Positions 33,190 to 44,879 of a DNA stretch of 64,000 nucleotides are shown here, piece after piece (positions within the stretch are counted from its first letter, which is position 1; each line of letters starts with the position of its first letter). The stretch is from Choristoneura fumiferana. Taxonomy: Eukaryota > Arthropoda > Insecta > Lepidoptera > Tortricidae. A model generated the notes under the pieces. It made no database searches. It was not told where the DNA came from and saw nothing but the letters and a program-made list of their open reading frames with translations. Where the stretch lies: the NCBI RefSeq assembly GCF_025370935.1, contig NC_133491.1, forward strand, positions 5,368,685 through 5,432,684, read 5' to 3'. The position numbers and the translations under genes were made by a program.

Positions 33190-33360
33190 AATTGGTACTT
33201 TAACACCCAATATTTCGTAACTGGATTTTTAAATCGAAAAATAGTTTTAACAAATCTGTGAACTATTTGAAATACCTATTTAACGATACATCATACCATA
33301 GTATGATGCTGATGTGGTTACATGGCAAAAAAACACCCCCACTTTAACGTACCTACTTAT
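33190..33360 (-). mobile_element. GGGTTCCGTAGCC-type repeat, decayed internal piece
   Basis: ggtactttaacacccaatat, aaatacctatttaacgatac and aacacccccactttaacg align to the central part of the repeat at 51799-52408. Heavily mutated. Confidence 0.5.
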
Positions 33361-33363
33361 AAT

Positions 33364-33638
33364 TGAACTAAAATAATTTCTTTGCTCACCCGCGACCTTA
33401 TGATAGCTAAGTTTATGCAAGATATAGTATGTTCGTGCAGTTCCTCCACCTCCACACTGTAAGAACACACACAAATCACACAAACCCATCTGTCACAATC
33501 GCCACACTACACTGACGCGTTTCGAACTCAACCAGAGCTCATCTTCAGAGCAACACAACCGTACACTATGCTACCAGATGTTGGACTAAGCTTAGCTATC
33601 ATAAGGTCGCGGGTGAGCAAATAAATTATTTTAGTTCA
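33364..33638. mobile_element. Inverted-repeat MITE (TGAACTAAAATAATTT), 275 bp
   Basis: Terminal arms of about 48 bp: tgaactaaaataatttcttt ... ccttatgatagctaag facing cttagctatcataaggtcgc ... aaattattttagttca, with one or two mismatches. The core has gacgcgtttcgaactcaacc and agagctcatcttcagagc. A reverse, left-truncated copy is at 45495-45695. Core sequence with little variation between copies suggests a recently active family. Confidence 0.85.
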
Positions 33639-34242
33639 TTGATATGGACCTCCGCAAAATAACGCCTGATTCAATAAAGTACTTTTAATTACTTTGTAAC
33701 TTTGTCGTGTAAGTTTATAAGAGTCTGTAACGCTACCCCGCAAACAGACAGACGATGTAGCCAAATGTGAAGGGTCTCGTGTATATAAGGAACACTAAAA
33801 ACTAAAACAATTTTATCACAATGTATCATAACGTCTCGAAATTTCATAACTGACACAAAACCTTGTTTAATATTCAAGTAGCGATTGTCATTACAAAGAC
33901 AACGAGTGTTAAAAGTAAAAGTTGCCAGAAATAAAGATTTGAACAACGCTCACGAAATTTTCCAATAAAATATTTATACAGAAAGTACTCTGAAACACGT
34001 GCAAAAGTTAAGATGTACAATAACAGTAAAAAAATATATTATGAAATTTTATTACAGAAGTTGTCTGAGGTTTTCGCGACTGGGACTTATTTGGCGTTCA
34101 AGGTGAGGGTTAAAGTCCAAAGTTTTCGAGGTGTTCTTTTCCAAACTTGTTTTACAGTCAGACAAAAATTTTGGTCAAAAAGTAAACCTTTAAACTGCCA
34201 AATTATGACAAGTAAAACAGAGTAGGTACGTTACTTAAAGTA
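33639..34242. other. Spacer, nothing recognised
   Basis: No supported feature. Confidence 0.35.
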
Positions 34243-34400
34243 AGAAAGAAGGAAAGAAAATACATTTATTAAACGCCATAAAAACAGACATAGAACAAAT
34301 ACAAGGCATACATGACGCTAAACAGGTCCCCACTCGGCATAATGCCACGGCAAGCCGTGGCGCTGATTTTCAGTGAGGACCTTATCTAAAAACTAACTTA
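34243..34400 (-). mobile_element. Antisense retroposon tail
   Basis: agaaagaaggaaagaaaata, then catttattaaacgcc and aggtccccactcggcataat. A similarly organised element with the same gaaagaaggaaagaaa start and cattta(t/t)tca region is at 39355-39575. Confidence 0.5.
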
Positions 34401-34794
34401 AAACAAAAAATATATATTAAATTATTATTATTTTGATTGACTTTTGTTTAAAGACAGAGATAATTAATTTAATTTAGTCGTATCACCTTTGTGGCAGGAA
34501 TGGCGAGGGGCGAGTTATTTGGCTAGGTTGTAATTTTCTATTGTAATTGAAAATAATTTTTATACGATTAATAAATATTTTTCTTAAATACATATTAAAC
34601 ATTAGCTACATGTTTATAATAAATGTATTACTGCTTAAGTCGTATATATTTGAGCCTGGAAATGATGTAAGTTCTTTTATTTCAAGTTCGAGTAATATAA
34701 TTAAACAAGGTAATGAATGTTCAAATGAGAAGGACAAAGTGAAGGTGTTTATAAATTCGTGTTAAAAATGAACTTATGTTAAATATTTCTGACG
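34401..34794. other. Spacer, nothing recognised
   Basis: AT-rich. A 72-codon frame at 34547-34765 is low complexity. Confidence 0.35.
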
Positions 34795-34940
34795 AATATA
34801 TACCTCGTTGAGTCTCTAGCCGGGTTCTTCTCAATAGAGGTTTTTCCAAACCGGTGGTAGATTGTTTGGCGTACAGAAGTGCTTCTTACGAGTAAAGCCT
34901 TAATTGATTGAACACATTTTGACTTTAACTTGTTCACAAT
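34795..34940 (+). mobile_element. Retroposon 3' UTR fragment
   Basis: cctcgttgagtctctagccg, gttcttctcaatagaggttt and ccaaaccggtggtagatt, then ttttgactttaactt. The reverse copy is at 58835-58990 and a partial at 51594-51675. Confidence 0.6.
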
Positions 34941-34949
34941 GCAACGTCA

Positions 34950-35068
34950 GTATAAACCACGATCTAATTTTTGGGATTTCCCAAGGGAATTTAGTAAAAT
35001 CCCAGAACTTAAATTAAACTGATGTATCTAATGATTCACGCGTGAAAAGCCGCGGGCAAAAACTAGTT
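34950..35068 (-). mobile_element. ACTAG/CCGCGGGC repeat, minus-strand head
   Basis: gggatttcccaagggaattt and gaaaagccgcgggcaaaaac-tagtt are the reverse of the GCCCGCGGC repeat head seen at 4698 and 41185. Confidence 0.55.
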
Positions 35069-35597
35069 TAACATAATTTCAGCTAAGTAGGAAAAACCTT
35101 TATTACACCACATTTTTTGTATTTGATTCGATTATGTAACTAATTGTCGCCTAGTAAAATAAAAACAGAATTTATTTCTAAAACTTATTACGTGGCAAGC
35201 AATTTTTCTAAACAAAATAAATCGATACAAGCAGAGACGCAGACGTCTTCAGAAAGAAAATCAAACACTATCGAATACAATAACTCCCTGCGACGAGATA
35301 AAATAACTGCCTTCGTCGAAGCAGAATCGATTTTCTCGATTACATCGTCGATTGTCTGACACTCGATTCTCGATTGTTGGCTCTCGATTTTGACAAGGGG
35401 TGACTGGTCCCCACAATATTGAGGTTGCTGAAGTAGGTAAACGTTTACCAGAGGGCTTATAACATTCAGGTTTTTGAGTTCTGTAAATATACTCTGAAAA
35501 CTCTTTTGTTTACACTGATAATGCATTCTCGAATACTCCTTTTCAATTAATTAGATAAGAAAAAAATATTTTCGGTGACTAAAGTTTATATTTGCAA
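35069..35597. other. Spacer, nothing recognised
   Basis: A pair of overlapping frames at 35144-35526 on both strands has no recognisable motif. Confidence 0.35.
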
Positions 35598-35690
35598 GTC
35601 CTGGTAGCCCAGTGGTTTGACCTATGGCCTATCATTCTAAAGGTCGTAAGTTCGTGCCAGGGCGCGATCAAAATATGCATTTAAAATTTT
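35598..35690 (+). mobile_element. SINE tRNA-like head
   Basis: agtcctggtagcccagtggt (A-box side) and ggtcgtaagttcgtgcc (mutated B box) match the head of the 9553-type SINE. The body has been replaced by AT-rich DNA. Confidence 0.55.
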
Positions 35691-35890
35691 AGCCGAGATT
35701 TATAAAACAAAGTATAGAGTTAAGTATGGTATAAGTTGATTGGTTTGGTGCACAAACTGTTTATTTTCTTTCTTTTAGAGCTTAAGTAAAAGAAAGTAAA
35801 GTAAAACGTAAGCTTGCTTTAATAACTTTTTCAATCACACTCGTAAAAAATTACATCCCACCGAAATCAGTTAGGTAAATTACATCTGGG
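35691..35890. other. Spacer, nothing recognised
   Basis: No supported feature. Confidence 0.3.
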
Positions 35891-36074
35891 GTACCGTCAG
35901 CCAAATATGTGGTCTACCACCCTAAAGTTGATAATCGTTTGCATGTCATAAAACAATAATGCCAATAGACAACTACTGAAGAGTCTGTCAACTTGAAAGT
36001 TCGACTTTAGCGATATAATCATTTGATAGGAACTTGTTTAAAAATTGATAGACCACTCTCTTGGCTGATGGTAC
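35891..36074. mobile_element. GGTACCATCAGCCAA MITE, intact 184 bp
   Basis: Ends gtaccgtcagccaaatatgt and ctcttggctgatggtac are inverted; subterminal ggtctaccaccc and attgatagaccact also pair loosely. It serves as the empty-site reference for the nested insertion at 10652-13417. Confidence 0.85.
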
Positions 36075-36262
36075 CAAAATTAGCATTTGAACGCTGTTAT
36101 TGAATGAGAGCGATAATTAATTTAATTTTATTTTGATTATTTTTTTGTTGTCACTACTGCAATGAAGATACCTAGTAATTCTCACTGTGAAAAATCAAGT
36201 TTGTACCTATTTACGCCTATTACCTACCATTTCAAAAATACGGCCCAGACACACGCTATAGT

Positions 36263-36608
36263 GGGTGTGGCCTGTATTACGAGCAAATAATTAAAATATA
36301 GACCGTACTCGTCAAACTAGACAACATTAGTTCAGCGACTTTTAAAAAATTAAATAATTGAGTCTTTTCCTTTTTTCATATAAATTAAATACTGCTATCA
36401 ATGTACGCCATCCTAGAACACAACTGACGTAGCCTGTCACGCTATAAACTAAACATCAACCATTTTGCTTTACATTGCTTCTTCGAATAAACTTTAAAGT
36501 GTAATAAAAAATAAAAGACTAATTATTTTTAAAAGTCGCTGAATTAATGTTGTTCATTTTGACGAGTATGATCTATGTTTTAATTATTTGCTCATATTAC
36601 AGGCCACA
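36263..36608. mobile_element. Long-TIR MITE (GGGTGTGGCCTGTAAT), copy 2
   Basis: gggtgtggcctgtattacga and tattacaggccaca with matching inner blocks (cgtactcgtcaaactagac, agttcagcgactttta). About 60 bp longer than the 14235 copy, the extra sequence being central. The right terminus has lost the final bases. Confidence 0.8.
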
Positions 36609-37258
36609 TGCATATATTTAAAATTTTGCTTGCGCAGGCAAGGAGTCATGTCATACACACGTTCAGTTATGCCTGCACAGTTCATTTGTGCACCCATCGG
36701 TACAACCATCGGTTATATAACTTAGCGTGTGTGGCCGGCTTTACATTGCCGGCGCTTAATAAGTTCCCATAGCCCCCTTATAAATACGGAACACTAAAAA
36801 TAATGCTTCCTCAATTATTGTAATTAAATATATTCTATCCAATCTTACCTTCTTGCCAACTTCTTCTAAGGAGAAATTTCACTGTACATTTTATAAACAA
36901 GTATCAAAAACTTGAGTAAACATCTAAACAAAACCTTTTAAAAAATCTCTTCGGGTAGGCCGCTGGCTAAAAGCGTTTCCATAAGGGCCTTATTTCACGC
37001 ATCGCTTACGCGCCATGCGTCTTGGGTTTTTTCGGATTTGTACCTTATTTTACATAGGTACTTTGATAATAGGTATCATACCAGTTTTAAATAAGCTATC
37101 TTTGTTACTATAAAGATTTCTTACGATATAAAATTGTGATTGTGATATTGTTTTATGTCATGTATAGCGACCCCTAGCGCCATCTAGTCAACAAATAAAG
37201 AAACTGCTAAATTATATGTTGTGTAATCGAAGTAATTCAACTCGGACGCATAAATTAG
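36609..37258. other. Spacer, nothing recognised
   Basis: No supported feature. Confidence 0.35.
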
Positions 37259-37500
37259 ACGACCGGATGGCCAAGTGGTTAGAGAACCTGACTACGAAGC
37301 TTGAGGTCCCGGGTTCGATTCTCGGCCGGGCAGATATTTGTACAAATAATACGAATGCTTGTTCTCGGGTATTGGATGTTTAATATGTATTTAAGTATAT
37401 ATTTATCTATATAAGTATGTTTATCTGCTGCCTAGTACCCATAGTATAAGCTTTGCTGATTTTGGGACTAGGTCAATTGGTGTCAGGTGTCCCATGATAA
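37259..37500 (+). mobile_element. tRNA-derived SINE, full-length reference copy
   Basis: Head gaccggatggccaagtggtt (A box) and ccgggttcgattctcgg (B box), then cagatatttgtacaaataat and gcctagtacccatagtataa, with tail gactaggtcaattggtgtca and tcccatgataattg. It is the best-preserved member of a family with copies at 1156, 25150 and 53690 and a fragment at 9893. An internal Pol III promoter is implied by the boxes. Confidence 0.85.
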
Positions 37501-37597
37501 TTGTCATTGCGTATAATTTATCTGTCACGAAGAGTTGATTTCCAAAATTTATCTGTCGTTCCAGAAAGTCTAGAAAATGGATGATATTAATTCCTTT
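37501..37597. other. Short spacer
   Basis: Nothing recognised. Confidence 0.3.
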
Positions 37598-37850
37598 TTT
37601 ACCCCCGATGCAAAAAGAGGGGTGTATACCTAACACCCCATTTGACCGCTGTGTGTCTGTGGCACCACAGCTCTTAAACGGGTGGACCGATTTGAATGCA
37701 GTTTTTTTACTTGAAAGCAGGATTTCTAGCGATGGTTCTAAAACATGTTTCATCACAATCGGTTAAGCCATTTTTGAGCTATTGAACTTTGAAGTGAAAA
37801 AGTCGGGGTTTTCCAACTTTTTGTTGGTTAGGTTATTATCACTTAAAGAA
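37598..37850 (+). mobile_element. CCCCCGACGCAAAAAGAGGGG dispersed repeat
   Basis: acccccgatgcaaaaagagg, cttaaacgggtggaccgatt and tcatcacaatcggttaagcc, ending aaagtcggggttttcc. A direct copy is at 51218-51470. Common in Lepidoptera by recollection; class unassigned. A 111-codon minus frame over it is fortuitous. Confidence 0.65.
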
Positions 37851-38534
37851 GTTCAAAATCATCCGACAACTTTGCATAGTGCGGTGAACATTGTTGCATA
37901 AACGAGTATTTATTTGGGTTAGCTTTTGACTGAGAAAATTATAATAAAAACAAAAATACTAAGTGATAAAAACAACTTAAACATCACAAGTTCCCCTTGC
38001 AAGCGTAGGAAGCAAATATCTAGAACGATATTCGGCAATATCATCTTCCTAAGAGTAAAAACATCATTCGTATTCATCTCTAGCCTTTCCTAACATATCC
38101 GAATACGATATTAGGAACGAATTTTTTTCACCATTCCGCGCGGTTTCATTTTAGTGGGGCCCATTGCAGCGTTTAACTTGGCGATGTTATTGGTTCGCTG
38201 TTCGCGTCGATGCGGTGGAAAAAATCAGCAGTTTTATATTTTAGGTGGAATCCTTCTGTTTTATTACACGCAGGTACTTGACATGCGACTTATGCTCTAC
38301 CTTTTGTTTTTTTAGCACTTTCTTACTGTCTGTGTAGGTATTGAAATATTTTAGATTTTCACCATTTTTTGACACGAAACTTGGCAAATTACTTGGCGGG
38401 TTAGAATAGTGATAAGAATTAGAAACAGTGGATGAGAGTTCTACAACTTCTGCCAACAAACTGCTATGCAGTTTGGCAGAGGTTTATAGATATAAGTATT
38501 TCTGTACTTCTTTTGTTTTTATTTGTGTGCAAGT
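37851..38534. other. Spacer, nothing recognised
   Basis: No supported feature. Confidence 0.35.
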
Positions 38535-38722
38535 GTTGCTTGTTTGTTTTGTACCTCTTCACGTCTAAAACGCTGAACTGATTTAAATGAAATTCGGTAT
38601 ACACATAGTTTGAGTTCCTGGAAAGGATATAGGATAATTTTTATCCCGAATTTTTTTATAGTTTCTGCAGGATAGCGATAAACGAAATTCTACGCGGACG
38701 GAGCCGCGGGCAACAACTAGTA
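38535..38722 (-). mobile_element. ACTAG/CCGCGGGC repeat, minus strand
   Basis: cgtctaaaacgctgaactga, gaaaggatataggataattt and cggagccgcgggcaacaact-agta: the reverse of the GCCCGCGGC family; matches the 62530-62755 copy block for block. Confidence 0.65.
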
Positions 38723-38769
38723 TTAAATATTGCCGCATATTAGTACGGAACCCTTCACGCACTTGGCCG

Positions 38770-38925
38770 GCTTTCAATTCAATTCAATTTTTGGCATTAT
38801 AATGGCCCCATCGAACGATGCGATGATTCCGCCAATGTCGAGGTTGGATAAGACACTGCCAGTCGACTTCAGGTCGAGTACGGTAGAGCTGTCCTTGTTC
38901 GGTATTGGCCGGCTTTAATTGATAT
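38770..38925 (-). mobile_element. Possible antisense retroposon tail
   Basis: (ATTCA)n at 38776-38790 followed by gatgcgatgattccgccaat and tcgacttcaggtcgagtacg. Family unknown; the 62-codon frame has no motif. Confidence 0.35.
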
Positions 38926-39354
38926 TTATTGAGCACGTTAACATGTCAAAACTTAATTAACAATGTACTCTACAACAGATGTTCTAAAGTGTTGTCTGAC
39001 GTAGAAAGTGCAGCCAAGTTGTGAAACTTCATTCATTATGTTGTTTAAAAGTTAAGCTGGAACAAGAAGTTTGTTCTTGCTAAGGATTTATGAAACCTAA
39101 CTTTGATTTACTTATCTTATTTACGCAATTTAATAATGTTTCCACTTTACTTGGAGATTGGAAAGAGAAGTTAGTCTTTGGGTACTTAAGTTAACGTTTC
39201 ACAATTTTCTGTCTCGAATGAGTTCAGGAAATTTTACTTTTAAAAATAGGGGCAAAAAGAACAGCTGGATCACCTCACCGCCTGTTAAAAAACAGTCAAT
39301 GCTGATGGCCATCCGTAATATTACTACTTAACAACTTTCCATGAAATTAGAAAG
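38926..39354. other. Spacer, nothing recognised
   Basis: No supported feature. Confidence 0.35.
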
Positions 39355-39575
39355 AAGGAAAGAAAGAAGACATTTATTCACTAACACAGAAGACACACAT
39401 ATACAGCAAAATTTACACAAATAAATAATAATAATAATAAATTACAGAAAAACACATGAAAATAGTAAATACAATATACACAATTTTGTGTGTCCCCGCG
39501 AAAGTGAAACGGTCGCTGACTCAGCATTATGCTGAATTAAATTCTAATTTATTAAAATAGGCAACAAAAAGGTAT
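39355..39575 (-). mobile_element. Antisense retroposon tail
   Basis: gaaagaaggaaagaaagaag, (AAT)n at 39422-39442, then gtgtccccgcgaaagtgaaa and ctcagcattatgctgaatta. Same organisation as 34243-34400. Confidence 0.5.
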
Positions 39576-40255
39576 TTTGTTTAAAATTTTCACCTTGCCC
39601 TGTATCTACAATGAAAATCATAAATATTAAATCAGTTTACGCCCACCTAACACTGCGATTCACAGTTCAATTTACTAAATGCACACGGATACTAAAACAG
39701 AAGTAGCTTGCCTAATTAATTTGGCGGTCTCGTGTACAGGCCCCAGAATAAGTTTCAGCCACCGCGGTGAAACTTTGTTTGCCCCACGTAATGGATGCGA
39801 CCGCGGCACTTGTACAACTTGTTTCGCCCGTCGTACAATATGCTTGGGTTGCTTTAAAATGTAGATAAGTTCCGCTTCGCAACAGCACAGTACCTGAACG
39901 CAATTTGGCTTAAACTAAAGAACTTGGCCCGTTTATTGCGAACGTGATGCTGGGGAAATTGTGAGAACTACCCTGTTTTATGGGGGGTAATTATTTTTGA
40001 GGGTAATCGGGAAATTGTAGAACTGTGTTTATTAACTTAAATAATTTTAGTTCATGTTTATAAATAGGACAGTGAAGTATTCTAAAATTAATTATTAGAT
40101 ACAGTCTGACTAACTATTGAACTGTGTGTACTTTTTAGCTTCTTCAGCTAGTTAGGAATGATGATGTTTTTCGTGTTTTGGTAAGTTTTCATAAGTTACG
40201 TTACTCATCAGTAAAATATAATAAAATTAAATAATAAGTTTTTTGGTAAAAAAAA
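39576..40255. other. Spacer, nothing recognised
   Basis: A 61-codon frame at 39679-39864 is Cys-rich (ending ARRTICLGCFKM) but has no start context, splice sites or known domain. Confidence 0.3.
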
Positions 40256-40560
40256 AACATTTTTAATTCAAGCTTTTATTGCTGACTGTCCTTTTTTTGT
40301 CGACTTTACTTACATTGTCACCCAAACTACATTTGTATACCAAATTTCAAGTCGATGCTATTTTATAACCGTTGAAGAGTTTCGTTAGCGGAGACGATTC
40401 TGGGCGGACTACCAGGATGTCACTACCAGATTATTGTTTTGTCACGCAATTTACATAAATATGCCAAATTTCAAGTCAATCCGACTACTTCTGGAAGTTG
40501 GTCGAATTTAACTTGCAAGATTTGACTACAGACAGACGGACAACGGGAAAGGTGAAACTA
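40256..40560 (+). mobile_element. TGCTGACTGTC dispersed repeat
   Basis: attgctgactgtcctttttt, ttgtcacccaaactacattt and caaatttcaagtcgatgct; the block is partly repeated internally (gtcacgcaatttac... caaatttcaagtcaatcc). A relative is at 62140-62400. Unclassified. Confidence 0.45.
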
Positions 40561-41034
40561 AATAAAAACTTGTAAAGAAAGTACACTTTAAAATAAGAAA
40601 AGATAGGTACCTATAAAGAACCCATGTAATCTAACTACCTTGGTACTTAAACTAACTTTTAAACATAGAATATTTTAAATCTTACACTTTTTAAAAGTTT
40701 AAAATGTGAGTCAGAAACGCATCGACCGCGTTTAAACCACAGCCTTTCATCCGTTATCATTTCTGCAACTCCAAACATACTAACACAAATACCATAAATC
40801 TTATTGAACACGATAAGAGGATCCTGGAGTTCAGGCAATCTAGTTTGTAATAAATCTTTTCTTAGACTTGAATTCCATTGTTTCTAAGTTACGAAGATAG
40901 ATACACCAGCACAATACCAGAATTAGATTCTTTGTTTATTGTTCTCTTGTCGCTAGTAAATGGAGAATTTACGCAGAGCTTCTTATCTGAAGGCCAGTTC
41001 CGTAGTTCGATTTTGGGTATATTGTATACAATCG
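40561..41034. other. Spacer, nothing recognised
   Basis: No supported feature. Confidence 0.35.
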
Positions 41035-41153
41035 TGGTAAACTTCAAATGTAATTTCGCACATGAATTTCGAAAAACTCAGAGGGCGAGCCGGGGTTTGA
41101 ACCCACGATCCTCTGCTTGAGAGGCCATAGGTGAAACCACTAGGCCACCACGG
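41035..41153 (-). mobile_element. SINE head, minus strand (9553 type)
   Basis: Read in reverse: agccgtggtggcctagtggt and gggttcaaaccccggctcgc, then gagtttttcgaaattcatg. The 3' half is absent. Intact A and B boxes. Confidence 0.75.
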
Positions 41154-41184
41154 CTTTTTTATTATATATCGTATATAATATGTT

Positions 41185-41650
41185 ACTAGAGTTTACCCGC
41201 GGCTTTGCACGCGTAAACTGTTCGATCTGATAGTTTAGTTACAATTGAAATTCCGGGATTTTACGAAATTCCCCTGGGAATTCCCAAACTTTATATCGTG
41301 GTCTTCATTGACGTTGTACTAAGAACAACTCGCACAAGACATTTAATACCGTATTAACTCAAAATGCTTCTGTATTACATGATGAGTTCTATGTAGAGGT
41401 GAGATTAAATTAAGTATTATTCATACAGTTTTATTTTGAGTTAATACGGTATTGAATGTCATGTGCGAACTGTACAAAATTTCATGACTCTAAATCCAGC
41501 GGTTGAAATTACAAAATTTTATCCCTATCCCGTGGGAATATCGAGATAAAAAGTGGCCTGTGTGTTATTCCAGACGCCCAGCTACATACGTACCTAATTT
41601 TATCCAAATCCGTCCTGCCATTCTAGCATTCAAAAGAAATCATATTATCA
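41185..41650 (+). mobile_element. GCCCGCGGC repeat interrupted by a MITE
   Basis: ctagagtttacccgcggctt at the start; ccctatcccgtgggaatatc and gtagcagt-free body later. The block 41330-41468 is a separate inverted-repeat insertion. After it, aaatttcatgactctaaatc matches the body of the 4698 copy. Confidence 0.6.
41330..41468. mobile_element. Inverted-repeat MITE, 139 bp, nested
   Basis: tcgcacaagacatttaatac plus cgtattaactcaaaa faces ttttgagttaatacggtatt plus gaatgtcatgtgcga: 36-bp arms with two mismatches. Inserted in an older dispersed repeat. Confidence 0.8.
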
Positions 41651-42249
41651 ATAATTATGAATAAGTACGGGCTGTCGTCACAATTTCTAATAATTATGTG
41701 TTTTATGTAGAAAACTTATTTAATACATTTAAAACTAAATAACTACAGGTTTAAAAATTTCCAAAGCATTTATCTCAAGATAGTTTTCAATTATAGTGAA
41801 TTAACTTAAACAACCGCAATAATTATTTAATATAATCAGCAGAAGTCACCTGTTCAATTAAAAAACTTATTTAATATTTTTCAACCTCTAACTCTCACTG
41901 AATAAAAATCATGGTATAGATCTAGGTACGTGTTCACAACCTACAGCTAAGCTTGGAAGCGCTAAAAACTCCAAACTTTTTCCACCTGCGTCTAGCCGGC
42001 ATAATAAAGAGGGGTCGGCGTGCCATTCCAGCGCGTCGAAGGAACCGATCGCATTCCCCACGCGCCGGACATTCTACGATTCTATTAAGTTATATCTTAA
42101 GCTTCGGAATTGAAATGTTGTCTGGCTTTTGAGAAGTCAGTTCCATGTTTTGGTGGGTTTTTGAGGAGTCGATTTTTTTTTCTCGAAGAATGTACCTAGG
42201 TACGAAGACATGATCGGTATGATCTTAAGCAACGCAGAAAAAGTAGGTA
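41651..42249. other. Spacer, nothing recognised
   Basis: No supported feature. Confidence 0.35.
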
Positions 42250-42425
42250 CCTATAATCATCAGCTAGAAGATGTCCACGGGTTAACAAAGACTTCCCCCT
42301 CCCATCGCCAATGCTACCTTAAACGACAACTCGTTACCGATAAGTCATCGACATAGCTCGAAAAGCAAGTTGAAGTATTAATGGGCGAAATGGCTCAAAG
42401 AACAGACAACTGTCGGAGGAGAGAT
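42250..42425. pseudogene. Probable LINE 3' scraps
   Basis: gctagaagatgtccacgggt and gacttccccctcccat resemble a reverse LINE 3' end; next to them gacatagctcgaaaagc and tgggcgaaatggctcaaaga resemble a forward RTE segment. Both are badly decayed. Confidence 0.35.
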
Positions 42426-43030
42426 GTTTTCAAGTGATGATGAAAGATATCACCAAATATATTTTTAATCGTTTAATAAAGTTTGTGTTGATAACAAAAT
42501 GAATTAAGGAATGTTTAGTAACCAAATTGATTAAGCTTGTTGTCAACATTGTTCTCTCTAAAGCCATTAAATAATCCATTTTCATGATACAGAATCTGTA
42601 TCATTTTCAAATTTGGCAGATTGATTTATTTCAGTACAGGCTTGTACTTGGTTAGAGCCCTAATTTAATTTCACGGACCCGAAATGAATTTTCAACAAGA
42701 TTAATTGTTGTATAACCTAATCATTCCAAAACTTAAAATATCTGTTGCGATTTATCACTGCATTAACTAGCAGTTTTCCGTGACTTTGTCTTGTCTGCAA
42801 ATAATTAATTTGTTGCACGCCCATGGGAACTATACAATTTTCCGGGATAAACACTATATGTATTCTATGTCCTTCTCAGGTTGCTATCTAAACTATTTCC
42901 ATACTGAATTTTATTTTGCTCGGTTGAGTACCTTATTGAAACCGTACCAAACAAACATAATTTAATTACTTTGACATTTGTAATATTAATACGGATTATA
43001 CGACTGCTTAGTTTTGTTTTTATTTAACCA
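42426..43030. other. Spacer, nothing recognised
   Basis: No supported feature. Confidence 0.35.
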
Positions 43031-43183
43031 GATAATCTGGATAAACACAAAAAATGCGTCTGATTTGGGAAATTTGTCACAATGATATCTGAATAAACAC
43101 AAAAATGCGTCTGATTCTGAAAATTTGTTACATAGATAATCTAAATAAACGCAAAAATGCGTTTTAATCTGGAAATTTCATAG
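43031..43183. repeat. Tandem repeat, three ~52-bp units
   Basis: Units at about 43031-43083, 43084-43134 and 43135-43183 share gata-tctgaataaacac, aaaaatgcgtctgatt and gaaatttgt. Unit 3 is the most divergent. Local duplication, not a known element. Confidence 0.85.
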
Positions 43184-43597
43184 TTCCTGCGAGACGATGT
43201 TTAATGAATTAATCGCTGATGAAGTTGCGGGGAAGAGATAGTTTTATAAAATATATAAAATAGTTTTTAGGCGGCGGCTTTCCGACCAGTTTCCAATGCG
43301 AGCTAAGCCACAGCTATCGGTAACGTGCAGGCTCTTAAATCCCGCTATCCTTTTTTGAGGCACTTTTAAAAGTAGTATAAATTGCAGTATCAATGAAAAC
43401 TTTTTTCCACTGGCAAATGGATTTTGCAAAGGCGTTAGATTGAGGGTCAGTTGAAAGTAAATTTAACAGGAGTTTGTTATTGAATATACTTACCATACTA
43501 CGATTAGCGATTGTGGCCTTTCTTTCGTGGAATCTTTATCCCGAAGAAATTTCGAAATATCTATCTTTATTCCTCGTCGCCACCAAAATCAATAAAA
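43184..43597. other. Spacer, nothing recognised
   Basis: No supported feature. Confidence 0.35.
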
Positions 43598-43735
43598 AAG
43601 GTTAAAGCCACGGCTTCACGTTGGATGCAGGCAGCTTCCATCCGAAGCAACTGGAGGTCTATGGGGAAGCCTATTGCCAACAGCTGTGGACGTGCTACGG
43701 CTGATATGAGGATGATGACGACCAAAATCAACATG
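43598..43735 (+). pseudogene. RTE-type LINE 3' end, plus strand
   Basis: One frame reads VKATASRWMQAASIRSNWRS followed by MGKPIANSCGRATAD. Block order fits the LINE end at 31839-32130. The usual gaggcctatgtccaac is changed to aagcctattgccaac. Confidence 0.75.
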
Positions 43736-44879
43736 TAATAAAAAATAATTATTTTTGCAAATAGGCCACACATCAGTCGAACGTCTAACTTTAGTTAACT
43801 ATACAAAACGGCTGACTGGTAAAAGTTTCGCTTTGACACAAAAATCAACAATAGGTACAATTGTATATTAATGTGTTCGTGTGTGTGGAAAATCAAACTA
43901 TTTTTAAGTAGTGGCGTCCAAAGCTTTGAACTCCGACAAAATATGTAATGTATTTTCGTTTAACTCCTTATTGCATCTCAAAGAGGCAATAATAGAAACA
44001 GATGTATCCCATATTATGAATCTCCAGTTAACCTTTGAACAAATGACAGGACGTCAGAAACAAAAATGCAATGAAAAAATAAACCGAAATTATAAATTTG
44101 ACCTAAAAAGTTCATAAAAATCAGTGCAATTAAAGTCTAAAAACTGTGCTACCGCAGCGGAAAATACAAAGATACTAAGAACGAAGCTATTACTGTTCCA
44201 GAAACATATTTCTAAGTGCTTTTAACGGTACAACGCGCTGCAGCTTGCTATATTTTCCTCGCTTTATTCAAGTATATTATCAGATTAGCATAAGAGAACT
44301 AAAGTTTTTAGGAGCATGGTGTAACAAAGCGTCGCATATGGTAATAAGCACGTTACATTCACATAATACATTCCAAAAAAAAAACACACGTAAGCAGAAA
44401 TACGTCAAAGGAAAAAAGGAAATTATCCTAACTTGCAAATTGGATCTGTGTCTGTTTTACTTGGGAAGAACACGTAAACCACAAAAGAGCTGAAAAAAAG
44501 AATTACCTACCTATCCTCGGAATCCTTAGAATTTCAATATGACTTCTCTATTTACATACGAATAACGGTGGACTTTGTCACACCGTCGCCTAATGAAGTT
44601 ACGTCTCCGTTACAACGTGTCAGTCGAATGTATGTGAACCTGTAGGATTAATTAGCGCTGTGGATTTCGTTGGCATTTATAATCCGGTTGAATTCAGCAG
44701 TGTTAATTGTTTTTTTTTGCCTTTTTTTAACGATCTTTGTTGCTAGTGTTCTTTTATTTTTTGTATTTTTTTCTGAATTTTTAATTTTAGTTTTAAGTAT
44801 TTTGTTTCCTTGATGTTATGTGTTTCGTGTGTGCCTGTGTTGTTAAAAATAAAGCTTCATCTTAATTTATATACGGTGG
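43736..44879. other. Long spacer, nothing recognised
   Basis: Frames at 43911-44117 and 44245-44493 are lysine/asparagine-rich chance frames. No repeat ends supported. Confidence 0.35.

Noticed and set aside
39679..39864. Cys-rich 61-codon frame as a peptide or zinc-finger gene
   Set aside because: Cysteine spacing does not match a known finger, there is no signal peptide and no splice context.
43031..43183. CRISPR-like array
   Set aside because: Three tandem degenerate units with no unique spacers, in eukaryotic DNA.
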